This document shows positions 10,261 through 22,300 of a stretch of 64,000 nt of DNA, in pieces (the stretch's first letter is position 1; each line of letters opens with the position of its first letter). The stretch covers positions 12,955,961-13,019,960 of the forward strand of contig NC_058165.1 of assembly GCF_020080835.1 (NCBI RefSeq), in the 5' to 3' direction. The stretch comes from Cotesia glomerata. Lineage: Eukaryota > Arthropoda > Insecta > Hymenoptera > Braconidae. A model generated the notes under the pieces. The model did not search any database and was not told the origin of the DNA. It saw only the letters and a program-made list of their open reading frames with translations. The position numbers and the translations under genes are program-made.

Positions 10261-10341
<81 letters not shown>
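10261..10341. repeat. (TG)n microsatellite
   Basis: Uninterrupted TG dinucleotide repeat of about 80 bp after an initial TATG. The Cys-Val reading frames through it are not genes. Confidence 0.97.
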
Positions 10342-10342
<1 letters not shown>

Positions 10343-10369
10343 ATCCTCTTCTCTCGTTTCCTATATATG

Positions 10370-10735
10370 TTACAGGGAAGACTGGATCAGGACCGCGTTA
10401 GCATTACTTCAATCCAGTCCATGTTGCCTCACGACACTTACTTCTTGTTATTACTGGTTTCTAATCCCTTTCTGCGATTTTTCTTTTTCAAGAGACGCTG
10501 CGCGTAGGCTACTACAGCTGTCCAGTTTTCTTCTTTTTGATCATGCAGGTAACCAAGCTCTCAGGGGAGAGCGCGGTGCCCATTGTTTCTTCGGTGCAGA
10601 TTCTATCGTCCTTCCATCGATCACACTCGAAAACGTGTGCTCGGCGTTGTCAATTTTGTCTGGACAGTATTTGCACGTTGGTGTGCTGTGCAAACCCATC
10701 TTGAATAGATAGGCATTGAACTGCCCATATCCCAT
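10370..10735 (-). pseudogene. R1-clade-like LINE reverse transcriptase, C-terminal fragment
   Basis: The minus-strand reading starts GYGQFNAYLFKMGL and continues with a zinc-knuckle-like CKYCPDKIDNAEHTF, the usual C-terminal end of R1-type non-LTR polyproteins. After a frameshift the typical tail follows (TALSPESLVTCM, then a Lys-rich stretch). It is 5' truncated, and its downstream (lower-coordinate) side abuts the TG microsatellite. Confidence 0.7.
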
Positions 10736-10740
10736 GGCAT

Positions 10741-11396
10741 GTGTGTGTGTTTATGTATGTATGTATGTATGTAAACCTCTCATAACTTTTGAACGGCTTG
10801 GCCGATTTGATCGCGGTTGGTGCCATTTGAAAGGGTTTGACTAAACTTGGACTTTGGATACAAGTTGGACCGATTCGGACCGATAGATTTTAAGAAATCT
10901 TAAAAACTGCGAAAAAACTTTTCAAATGTCGTTTTTTATTACCTTTCAAACGGCTTGACTGATCAATTCCAAAACTAATCAGCCCTTAACATCGAAAATC
11001 CACGTCAATCGCCACCAAGTCGGTCAAAATCGGCTGATTCGTTTGTGAGTTATCGTTGACGGAAGAAATCGAAAAAAGTGTTTTTTCTAATTACACCAAA
11101 ATTTCCAGTCTGATCAATTTTCGTTTGAAAATAGATTATAGAATTCAAAAATGCGTAGAATGCCGCCAATCCCGTGAAAATCGGTACATTTATTTAAAAA
11201 TATTTGCGGTTTCAAAATTCAAAAATAGTGTTTTATTAAACTTCTATCACACTTTTGAGCTCGGAGAGCTCAAAACTACACGAAAATTATATTTTGAGCT
11301 CGAAGAGCTCAAAAACGTAACAATTGCAATTTTGAGCACTTAATTACGAAAGTAGTGAGAAGTTGCAGAGATGTCTTTCAGGGTCAACCGTTTTTT
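10741..11396 (-). repeat. Dispersed repeat family copy, minus orientation, microsatellite-ended
   Basis: On the minus strand it begins CGGTTGACCCTGAAAG near 11396 and ends with CATAACTTTTGAACGG-like text (reverse complemented) against (TATG)n/(TG)n at 10741. It matches 62903-63619 in inverted orientation over its length, and the starts at 12868 and 19152. It contains GAGCTC hairpins at 11256 and 11297. Class unknown; the 3' microsatellite resembles RTE-like or SINE-like elements. Confidence 0.7.
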
Positions 11397-11571
11397 TAAC
11401 TTTTTTTCTATTTTCACTCGAATATTCTATAATTCACAATCTTTTGAGTCAATTTGATATTTTTAATCAAAAAATTTTTAAAAAAAATTTAATCAAAATA
11501 AAAATATTTAATAAAACATAATGTCAAAAGCAATTTTTATCAAGAAATCATTATACCTTATTGAGTATTTT

Positions 11572-12041
11572 AATCCGAACAAAAACAGTTTCACTGTAAA
11601 AAAATCGCGCCAAGTCCACGTTCATAAGATTATTAAGAAAAAAATTTGTTTTTCTTTTACAAAAATATATAAAATAAAAAATTAAAAATCCAAGTAACCG
11701 ATATGATTGTTTATGATTTTCAGAAATTAAAAAATTTTGTTACAAATTTAAAAATTAAAAAGTTTGGAACGTATTTAGTGTGCGCGGTTGCAAAATTAAA
11801 AAAAAATTGAAATACACAATGACGCACACCAAGTACGTTCCAAAATTTTTTTCTTAATTTTAAATTTATAACAAAATTTTTTAATTTCCGAAAATCATAA
11901 ACAATCATAACGGTTACTTGGATTTTTAATTTTTTATTTTATATTTTTGTAAAGAAAAAAAAAAATTTTTTTTTCCTAATAATCTTATGAACGTGGACTT
12001 GGCGCGATTTTTTGACAGTGAAACTGTTTTTGTTCGGATTT
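11572..12041. repeat. Foldback element with ~200-bp inverted arms
   Basis: TAATCCGAACAAAAACAGTT at the left end is mirrored at 12022-12041. The arms include mirrored GGCGCGATTTTTT, AACGTGGACTTGGCGCGA and AAACAATCAT blocks, meeting near 11800. It is a non-autonomous DNA element; no coding frame. Confidence 0.85.
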
Positions 12042-13195
12042 TAGTATTTTTTGTAATTATAATGAAAATTTACAATTGGTACCAACTTAATTAAATCTCG
12101 CGTTGGTTGCATTTTTATAGCAAACTATCCCCTTGAAACTACAGTTTATGTAAAAATAATTCCAGCGCACCCTGGCAGGTGTAGATGCAAGCTGTGAAAT
12201 ATCTATTTTTTTAACTGTAGTTTCCCATCTAATGAAGGATTACTATGCATTCTCGAATTATTTAGTCTGTGGCAGATCACTTTGCCCATCGAAAAAAAAA
12301 GTCAGGTTCGAAATTTTTGCGTTGCTATAGTTTGTGTTTATTAAATTTAATAATTTCAAGTAGATTAATTGTTATAAGTGAATATAATTAATTAATAACA
12401 GTCAAATAAAGTATGAATTACTGTTATAATATACAATTTAGGAAAAAAAAGTACCGTAGAATTAATTAAAATTTTGCAACCTCAAAATACCGTTCTGCTT
12501 ACAGTAAACACAGTCGGTAGTCTGGCGCTCCGTTTATAGCAGATTTGAACGGAACTTGGCGCCAGATTCTACCGAATCTGTGGATTTTAATAATATTATT
12601 GCGTATAGGTATTAAATATGTTTAATAAATAAAATAAAATTGTGAATTTCACTATTATTTGAATGCTGTAGAATATAAAAAATTCTGTTGATTTTCGCAA
12701 GAAAATTGCCAAAACCTCGCTTAAGTAAATAATAATTCTGTCATCTTCATTATTATAACCTAAGTCGTCCACTTTCCTGTGGAAATTAATAAATTATATT
12801 ATTATGGGGGCGAATTTTAACATTCATAAAAAGTTTTTATCCTTGTAATTATAAGAATAACAATTTAGTAAAACGGTTGACCCTGCACGCTATACCAGAA
12901 ACTTCCTGCTAATTTTAAATGCAAAGAACTTTAAATTACAAAAATGATGACGTTTTTGACCTTAAAACATAGTTTTACAGATATTTTGAACGCTCAAATA
13001 TCCAAAAGAAAACTATACTTTGAACTCTTCGAACTCAGAAGTAAAGTTTATAGTTAATAAAAGACTTATTTAAATATATTTGAACGGCAGTAACTTTCAT
13101 ACAAATCAATCGATTTTTATGTGATAGGCAGTATACAGCATTGTCAAGAGACCTTTAATAAAACTATCTAATAGAAATTCGATCAGGTGACGAAT
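12042..13195. other. AT-rich spacer with partial dispersed repeat and a 74-bp hairpin
   Basis: No gene seen. A hairpin lies at 12509-12582. A truncated member of the CGGTTGACCCTG family starts at 12868 and decays by about 13060; it still carries a CTCTTCGAACTC hairpin. Confidence 0.55.
12509..12582. repeat. 74-bp imperfect hairpin (pre-miRNA-sized)
   Basis: CACAGTCGGTAGTCTGGCGC pairs with its partner ending CTACCGAATCTGTG through small bulges, and CCGTT pairs with AACGG. The stem is about 27 bp with a loop of about 12 nt. Confidence 0.5.
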
Positions 13196-13571
13196 ATTTT
13201 TCTATTTTAACCCCGCTTTTCAGACTTCTGTCTCGATGGGGGTCCGGCCGAGACCGGAAGGGGACTCCAGGCTGATCGGTACATTAAGTTTGGCAGAATA
13301 AGTTTGGCGGTATTACATACTTTTTCAGCCTGGAGAGTAATGCGGCGATGGGCCGACTTTGGGGAAACTGCACGCATTTGCCTGTGCCCCACCGGTAGCA
13401 CAGGGCTTGGGGAAACCATCGAAAAACCCAAACCTGTACAGCCCGGCATGAGTTACGAGCACCGATGTTCACTGAAAATTAAATTTCAGCTCACACCGGG
13501 ATTCGAACCCACGCCTCACCAGTCCCAAGCAAGCATGACAAGCATTATACCGCTTAGCCATGGGACTGGCT
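13196..13571 (-). mobile_element. tRNA-derived SINE with 14-bp target site duplications
   Basis: The minus-strand copy begins near 13571 with a tRNA-like head. It holds an A box (TGGCTAAGCGG) and a B box (GGTTCGAATCC) about 50 bp apart, the internal promoter of RNA polymerase III. A GC-rich body with a GGTTTCCCCAAGCCC block follows, and it ends at about 13196 in a short A/T tail. ATCAGGTGACGAAT occurs at 13182-13195 and again at 13572-13585, a perfect target duplication, so the insertion looks young and complete (about 376 bp). It relies on a LINE's machinery for movement. Confidence 0.93.
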
Positions 13572-14161
13572 ATCAGGTGACGAATTAAAAATTATATTGA
13601 TAAATCATGATTTTTAGGTGGATTTCGTTAGAAATCTAACTATTGCATTAGTCCTCATGGTGGAATTTTTCACCTGATTTTGCTATTATATGTCTTAATT
13701 AGTCAAATAAGTTCCAAAACACCATTGGTTAAAACATTTATATGTGTATGTATATATATTAGGGTGTGCCAAAATTTAACTTCTGTGGAGAACCTGTTAA
13801 AATTGGAATTTTGAGTTCCACTTTTGACAGGGGCTGTGTTTGGGCATTTCTTAAGATATTTTAGGGGAGACGATGTATTTGATTTTCATAGAATTTTTAA
13901 CAGAAGCTTAGTTTGGGCGTTTCCGGTGAAAATTCAAAATTTGGCCGGAAGTGCCCAAACTAACTTTTGAACACCATCAAGTTTATTCCAATTAGCTTAG
14001 TCTTTCGAAACTTATCAAATCTTTTGAAGTGGTTTCTCCAGATTTATTAAACAAATTTTTAAAAGAATAAAGAGTTAAATTAGTTGAAAAATTCTTCACA
14101 AGTATGATATTTTTGGCTTATAACACCTATAATAACCCTAAAGAATAAGATAATTAATAAT

Positions 14162-15543
14162 TGTTACGTCTTAGCGTAATTTTTAAATTATTTATTTTAA
14201 TCCAGATCATTTAAGATCTATAGATTGGGATCGGGAGTATTTTAGCTGGTTTTAATTTTAGAAGTAATAAGACTTGGGTTGCAGTTAATACATATATTGT
14301 AAAATGAAAAGTAAATAAATGTACAATCAAGTACGTTTTACAAAAGTTATTACAAAAATTATTATAAGGTTGATCGGAACGTATGATTTGACACAATATA
14401 TAAAAAAAAAACAATGATTTCTAAACGCTCTGAGATCAGGAAACGTAACTTTACAATACCTGTACTATTTGGATAATCTCTGGGGATGAACCTTGAATAG
14501 GAAATCTAAAGATAATTAACTCACTATTTTACTCACTATTCACAAAAGAGACGAAAGAGTGTTTTACGCAGTGGGAAGGCCTGCACTGGTAAAAATAAAA
14601 ATTTAGTCTGAGTCTGTGTCAGAGTCGGAAAATGAACTGAACTGAATAGAATCTATTCTCCAGAGAGTCCCATAGTTTTAGTTTTTTTTGGGGGGTCCTA
14701 GCTTGTGGGTCCTAGAAGGGACGATTTCCATCCAATAGAAAAGGACTTTTCCACTCTAGGCCCCCTTCTCTTTAGGAAAAGCGGCCAGGTCACGCCCTTA
14801 TGCAAGCGGATGGGTATGCGCACCTACGCATCCACTTACATATATTTTAGTTATTTGTAAAATTTATTTATAATAATGCTATTTTAGTTTTAATGATATT
14901 TTAATTGATCAGTTGTTACTTATTTTAGTTTTATCTATTACTATTGAATTTGTTTAGATTGTTGGGATCTGTTTTGTCGTATAAATTTTCTTTTAATATT
15001 TATTATTGCATTTTTTTTATATTTATTATTGCATTTTTTTAATATTTATTATTTAAAATTTTATCTCAGTAAGATTTCGTTATTTAAATTTTATTATTTT
15101 CAAATTCTTTAAACTTTATCTTACTGAGTAAATAAATAAACAGAAACCAACGGAATTGATAAATTTTAAACATCTGGAAAATAAGTTTCTCTTCTATGCG
15201 TCATTTTTTTTTCTTTTTAGCCTAAGTACACAAGATGGTAAAGATATTTTTCCCTTATCCTTTTACATAAGGCCCTATTTATTTTATTTTTATGGCTTTC
15301 CTTTGAAATAAAGGTAAAACTAAAATTTAATTTTTTTTTTAAGTATTTTTCTAGGAAAAATATCTTAGTCTTGCGTATGTCTTCACTTTAATGACCCTGG
15401 CGTCACTAAAGCGAGTATTCTAGATACTATTTAATGTATAAAAAGAAATATTATATTTTATTTCTAAGGTCGCTCAAACAAAATTATAGTCATTGAAATA
15501 TAATTTATTTTTAAATATTTTCAAAGTTCCTCAGGACGTAACA
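14162..15543. mobile_element. Possible solo LTR (1,382 bp)
   Basis: TGTTACGTC at 14162 and its exact reverse complement GACGTAACA ending at 15543 give the TG...CA ends and 9-bp terminal inverted repeat of an LTR. The interior holds no gene. A GC-richer block (14640-14830) stands out. No clear 5-bp target duplication (ATAAT against TAAAA), so the ends could be coincidental. Confidence 0.45.
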
Positions 15544-17472
15544 TAAAAATGATTAAGATATTAATTATAATCAGAGTTTTTAAAATATTAAAAAAAGACG
15601 TTAGTAATAATTTCGAAAATCATAAACGACCACTAACTAGGGTGTAAAATAAAGCACAAACTAATCAAAATTTTACATTTCTAATATATCTTGCTTTTAT
15701 TTATTAGCAAATTTGTAACTAACAAAGAAATGAGATAATCTTGTTTGAATATATTGGATACAAAATGATATCATCATCCTCATAGAGAAAAAACTTATTT
15801 TTTTTCATTATTTTGTCCGGAGTTTGAAGTGTTTTGACGTGAATTATTATCAGCCAAGCGTTAACCGTATAGAGAAATATTCTTGTGTCTCTCAGAATAA
15901 TGACGAGCACCATATTCAGAGTCGGCCGCCACTTTCGAGTGATTATTTTGATTGTTCATTGCTAGAAAGATAAGAAATAAAACTAAAAAATCTTATGATT
16001 AAATATTAATCGGAGGAGAAAGAGACAATTTAGTGAAATCAGACGGAAATAGCTTCAAAATATCAGATTTTGTAAAATTTCTAAACCTACATGGTTAATG
16101 TAGAGTGATGACAAGTATTGGAAAAATAAAACATTTTTTTATATACAATAAAAGGAAAGAAAATTGAAAAATATGTATCTATCTATAAATATGTATTACT
16201 TAAAAAAAAAAAATTATTTATATTTTGATTGAACTTTCAATTTTCTGTTTTCTTTAATTTCACCACTCTGACCAGGTTTTTATGTTTAATTTAATTTTAA
16301 GTTCTTAACTAATGGAGATATAGGGAAAAAATTTAAAAGTTATTTATTCTTTATTAATTAAATAACAAATTAAGCCAAAATTCGAAGATCTTACTCAATG
16401 ATTCTGAAAGATTATTTTCATAAAAATGATATGAATTTAATAAATAATTGAGTAAGAGCTTCAAATTTTGGCTTTAATTTCTTTTTCAATTAATAAAGAA
16501 TAAATAAGTCGCAATTTTTCTTTGTATCTCCATTAGATAAAAGTTATTTTAAAATTAAACATAAAAAACCAGGTCAGAGTGGTGAAATGAAAAAGAACAG
16601 AAAATTTAAAGTTCTATCAAAAATATAAATAAATTTTTTTTTTTTAATAAAGAATGGTTATTTTTTTTAAAGTAGAAAAAGAAAAATACAAAAGATAATT
16701 CATTTGCTTATAACAGATTGTTTATTAAATAAACAATGAAAATTCAAATAATAATCGAATTTTTTGTTTAATATCAAAGACCAAGATAAATTATTATTTT
16801 AAAAAATGGTTCCTTAATTTTCATAACAAGTGGTAAAAGAGAAATTTTTATTTAACAAAAGCGTTTTTAAGCAATAAAAAATTTTTTAAATCATAGTTAA
16901 TTATCATCAAGATTGTTATCAAAAAAAATTTTAAATTATCTTATAAACAACGCATTTGTTTAGAACAATTCTTTAAACCCACTTTTTGACATAATTATTC
17001 ATAACTATTGCAATTTTTGCGAGCGACTAGCATTTTCTGAAAAACTATTGAATACCTCAATTATAATTTTCGGAAAAGGCAAAAACATTTTGACCTAAAA
17101 AGCACTTTTTGAGTAGATTAATACGTAGATGTACAAAGATAAAAATATCGTGCGTTACAGATAGCATCCGGGCGCACAATAAAAATTTTTCTGAGAATCG
17201 ACATATTTTTGCTTAAAACGTGCAGAAATTCAAAAAAATTTTTTCTGAAAATTTAAATTTTATTTCGAAAAATTCAATTTTTTTAGAAGTCGAAAAAAAA
17301 TTTTAATTACGTTAAATTTTTTTTGCATTTCTTGACATTCCAGCCAAAAGTAGGTATGTCGATTCCAAAAAAAAAAAAAAATTTTTTTTTTACACCCTTT
17401 GCTATTTCACTGTTATTTCACTGCTATTTCAATAAAGCTCAATCTTGTTAGAACCAATGTATTTGTTTTAAG
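15544..17472. other. AT-rich spacer
   Basis: No gene seen. It contains a foldback element at 16195-16652, listed separately; the rest is A- and T-run-rich sequence. Confidence 0.5.
16195..16652. repeat. Foldback element with ~200-bp inverted arms
   Basis: The left arm contains TTTCACCACTCTGACCAGG, mirrored by CCTGGTCAGAGTGGTGAAA-like sequence on the right. Matching AAGATCTTACTCAA and TTGAGTAAGAGCTT blocks flank the centre near 16420. Non-coding. Confidence 0.85.
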
Positions 17473-18277
17473 TGTGACGGGTGGGCCTCCCCTCCAGTCA
17501 ATATTATGATATTCTATATATATTTTCTATAAATCGATGGGCCAACTTGCCCACCTGAATTGGACACCGAATTTCCGTTGTATTTCTAGCCTGACTCTGG
17601 TTACCGAGAATCGCTACTTGCACGTGGTGCTGAGGAGACGCTTTCTCATGGGAACCGAGCGAACAGGTACTCTAGCACAGGGAACCGCTTTCGGCGCCTT
17701 GATACCATTTTCTGCTGACTAGGAAACTTGACAATAACCACCTAGTTCCTAAGGGCGGAATAATCTGCGTTCAACCGCGGAATAATACAAGTTCCGCGCA
17801 GTGATACAGGTGTTTGGCGGCATCTGCGACCGAGGTTACATAAACCTGGGACCTCCAGGAGGAGCAGCCACTTGTAATTAGTCAGTCGTTTAGTCTGTCC
17901 GAATCTATGTCGAGTTCAAGCTGTCTTGCATCGTGATTAATTGTCTCCTAAGACTCTCATTCTCGTTGCTGTCCCATCTCTCTCTCTCTCAGTTATAGAA
18001 TCAAAAGTATTGCATCAAATGGATTATTGTACCGGATAAGATTTGCTTTCATAAATAGAATTAGTTTGTAAAAGAGACTCTCAGGGCCATTTCGGGCAAC
18101 TCCCATGCTTTGGGGACGCCCAATAAACAATTAGTACCGTAATTCACGAGTATTCTTCATTCACTGAGTGACCCACCCCCTCATCAACATCTAAATATTT
18201 TTCAATGAGACGCTGAGCTAGTCCGGAGGTCTGTTTACGTGATAGGGGAATGACCAGGTGTAGGCTCACACGTAACA
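17473..18277. mobile_element. Solo LTR (805 bp) with TTAAG target duplication
   Basis: The element starts TGTGACGGGTGGGCC and ends CTCACACGTAACA. It is flanked on both sides by TTAAG (17468-17472 and 18278-18282), the 5-bp duplication typical of LTR retrotransposon insertion. It is GC-richer than its surroundings, and an AATAAA lies near 18120, as expected of a polyadenylation signal in the R region. No internal retrotransposon sequence remains, so recombination between two LTRs is likely. An open frame of 61 codons inside (17537-17722) is not a gene. Confidence 0.85.
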
Positions 18278-18282
18278 TTAAG

Positions 18283-19244
18283 TAATTTTTAAAAATATAA
18301 AAATTGAAAAATAAATCGTTTTTCTTTTACTTAAAAAAAAAAAAAAAAAAAAAAAGTCGATTTATTTAGAAAAAAAAATATTTTCTATGATTTATTTATG
18401 TTTTTTATTATTAATTATCTTTCATAGCAAATTATTATTTGTTTTAAGTATATATTCACGAAAAATATTATTATTTAAAAATGAAATTTAATAAAAAATT
18501 CTAAAATTTGATTAATAATTTTCATTAAAAATTATATGTTATTTAAAAACAATAAAAAATTAATTTATTATAATTGCTATTAGTTACTTACTCGATATTT
18601 TAGTAATAATAAATTTATAGTCACAAACTTCAAAACAATAAAAATACTAAATAATTTTTATGTTACTAATAGAAAGACTAATGTGCAATTGAACAACTTA
18701 CGTATAGATAGGATTGTATAATGATTGGCTCAGATGACTAAAGACCTACCACAGAACTTTAGCAAGAAATAATCGAAACATCGTATTACAAGTATATGAT
18801 ACTATAACGCTAATATGAAAATGAAAATATAAAATAAAACTTATGACTCTCGTTTTCTTGACTTTAACTTGAGACTCATGAAACATATAAATCACATGTC
18901 ACTATAGTATTAAAAAAATGAAACCAAAAACAGTAAGAATAACTTCCGTTTTAAAACAATAAAAATGTAAACGGTAAGCTTACCTTATATTGTTACATTT
19001 TAGACCAGGTGAGGAGCTAAAATAGAGGATTAAAAGAATTTCAAACTATTAGGTATTGATAAAAGCTTACGCAAAATTAAAACGTAATATCATGAAAAAA
19101 AAAAAAAAAATTATGTAAAAATTGACTTACCTAAAATGAATGCCAGAAAAAAAAATCTGGAAATCGGTTGACCGCGCAGGCTAACCCTAGAACTTCCCAC
19201 TAAATTTGAATTTGAAGCACCTTAAAATGAGTTTTTCGTTAATA
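18283..19244. other. AT-rich spacer with start of a dispersed repeat
   Basis: Poly-A runs and AT-rich DNA, no gene. From about 19152 it matches the CGGTTGACC repeat family for about 90 bp and then stops exactly at the inferred Helitron 3' end, as if the Helitron inserted into it. Confidence 0.5.
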
Positions 19245-19277
19245 CCAGATTATGTGGCGCGCGCAAGCGCGTTTATG
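19245..19277 (-). repeat. Candidate Helitron 3' terminus (hairpin plus CTGG)
   Basis: On the minus strand a CGCGC-TT-GCGCG hairpin is followed 11 nt later by CTGG (CTRR) and then a host T. This is the standard Helitron 3' end layout. It lies about 80 bp after the helicase stop. The right arm lacks it. Confidence 0.7.
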
Positions 19278-19321
19278 ATTACTTTTTTGCTGTTTAAATA
19301 TCGAAAATTATAATATACAAG

Positions 19322-22300
19322 TCACCAATACAATTCCTTAAATACAAAGTTCTTCACAGAATTTTCTTCTTTTTCACTACTTAAATACAAATTTAATGAC
19401 TGCCAAGAACGAACTCTAGATAATGCTACATATAATTGACCATGGTTGAATACATCTTTTGTGAGATCAATGGCTATTCTATCAAATGTCTGACCCTGAG
19501 CTTTTATTTATGGTCATGCAAAATGCAATTTTATCGGAAATTGGCGTCTTTTAAATGTGAAAGGGTAAACATTATCACAATATAGTGTAATACGATTAAT
19601 AAATACAATTTCTCCAGCCTTATCACACGTCAATATATTACATCGCAAGACATTAGTTGATAAATCCAGTACCATCAACCTCGTTCCATTGCACAATCCT
19701 TCACTTAAGTTCAAATTTCTTATCAACATCACTATAGTATTTTTTCGCAAGCGTAGTTTGTGAGGTGGAAAATTGGGGGGATTAAGAGTATTGAGATATT
19801 CTGGCAAAATTGCGTCAGTCATGTCTCCATCATCACAATTTTCGGTACTATCTATAGCCGTATAAATTTTTTCAGTCGTTTCATTTAGAAGTTCAACTAC
19901 TTGTTCATTGATAATATCAACATCAACATTTCTTGGTGATAAAATAACTGATCCAGTAAGTTCGTTGAAACACTGCGTCCTTATAATGTTTCCATACAGA
20001 TATTCAACGATATTATCAGCTTTAGAAACAGGACATTCCTCAGGTAGAAGAAGGTTATCATTTACATCATTTAATTTTCCATCGCCCACATCCAGCAAGA
20101 ACTGTGAAAATTCAATTTCTTCTGGTAACGCTCGCATATTTTGTGATAACGTAAATTTATGAAAATTTCTCCACAAATGACTGTATTTTATTGATAAGTT
20201 AACCATTTCACTTCGAGTGGCATGGGTTAGAACAGGAAGAAGTTGACGAAAATCTCCTCCTAATATCATCATTTTACCACCAAATGGTACGTCAATATTC
20301 ATTATATGTCGCAGCGTTCTGTCGATTATCTCTAAAGAATATCTAGGAGACATAGGAGCTTCATCCCAAATAAAAACATCTACACTCTTTAAATATCTAC
20401 CTTGATTTGAATTAGGTTTAACGTTTGAAGATGAATCAGAGAACATCGGGACAGGTAAACCAAACGTTTTGTGGACAGTTTTTCCGTTAGGTAAAAGAGT
20501 TGCTGCGATACCAGTATAAGCCATTGTAGAAACAACTTTGCCTTGGCTTTTTAGTAAATGACACAACGTTGTGTATATAAAAGTTTTTCCTGAACCTCCC
20601 GGTCCGTCAATATAAATACAATTAGATTGATGATCACTTTCGTCATTGATAGCCTGCATAACGAAATCAACAATCTCTTTTTGTTTTAAATTTAATTTGC
20701 GATAATATGCTCCAGATTCATCATTACTTACGTTTTGGGTATGAAAGTCATCAAGAATATCTTCTGTTTCATCTATTTGGGGCATTTTTGGGAAATTAGA
20801 GACTAACACCTTCTTTGTTAAGCATAAAATTTATGAATCTATATGCTCTTTGATTACCATCATTTACACCAAAGTGACTGTAGAAATCTTCGGACATATG
20901 TTCTTTAAATTGTTCCCATAGTTCTTCAGGATAAAGAGGCTGACAGTGGATTAATATACGTACAAATAAACATCGCAACTGTCGGGGCATCATCCACACT
21001 ACAGCTTCACTCATTGTACGTTTCCATTATTGATCATCTTCTATTAATCCTAACGCTAGGCATGCACTTGTGAAAGTTTCACATACTTCTCCATTAACTG
21101 TTCTAATATCTTCGTAACTTATTGCACCCTTAACATTGACAAGTAAAAGCCGAAGATGAAATAATTCTACTTGGGCTGGACTAATTGAATACATACGACC
21201 AATTACATTGAAATGTTTTCGACGTGGTTGCCAGTTGTAATTATTAGTATTATCTATTTTTTTAAAAACGTAATGGCGTGGAATTTCGCTGTATGTATAT
21301 TGTCTAGCCTCTGTGCTCCGTTCGTTCAATTTAAAATAATCTATTAGCATTGATTGTTTTGTAACGCTTCTTGTAAAGCAGTTTCATCGCAATCTTCGGT
21401 TATTGTAATATTTTGTTCATTCTGTAAATGTATTGGTAAACGAATAATTGAGTGGCTTTTATCTTGTAATGCTTTTGATGTAATTCGCCAAACGGCTTCA
21501 AAGGGACCTACATACCGGGCATCTACAAAATCGCGGATTTCATCGTGGTTCACTGCAGCGTCAGATTCATTTTGAGGATGTTGGGTATTATGAGTTGTGT
21601 CTGAGTTTGTACTATGCAGATTACCATTAATTGTTACTGCAGCTTGGTCATGACCCTTGTAACAGTATTTACATAGATACTTGACTGCTGTGGAGGATGC
21701 AACTACTTCAACGTTTATGTGACAATTGAATGTCAAAAGTAACGTTTTATTATATGGTACTACGTATCGATTATCAAAAATAAATTCATTGTTTCGAGTA
21801 AATGTCATTCCATCGTTTTTACGTTGATAAAAAGGATATCCATTTTCATCCATAACAGTTTCATTCCGAAATGCTTTGGGGAACTTTTTAGAACATTTTC
21901 CGTCAATTAAACACCAATCACCGCAGGGGCCGTGAAGCATATTTCTTGTAACGATATCATATAGCTTGGGCTCAAGGTCTTTATTTGGTATTTCAGCACA
22001 TATAAATTTATCAACAATATCGGGAGTTTTAATTTTAAAACCACTTTGCAATGTAAGTAACATATGCAGATGTGGTAACCCACGCTTTTGAAATTCAATT
22101 ACCCACTTATAAGCAATAACTTTGCCGAACAGTTCAGTCTTAGTTATTAGTTTGATTAATGCATTCTTTTTAATGTCAAATACACGTGCAACTAAGTCTG
22201 GTCTATCAGAAGCCGTCTGTCCTGGTAATAGATTTTCTGTAATTTCAATCCACTTTGGATTACAAGTCATGGTAATAAAAAGATCCGGTTTACCGAATTT

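Noticed and set aside
10227..10712. Long + frames with Cys-Val repeats
   Set aside because: They are translations of the TG microsatellite running into an antisense LINE fragment.
13490..13571. A tRNA gene on the minus strand
   Set aside because: A and B boxes fit, but the acceptor ends do not pair as in a tRNA, a long SINE body follows, and target duplications enclose the whole unit.
17537..17722. 61-codon + frame
   Set aside because: It lies inside a solo LTR with well-defined ends and has no family features.
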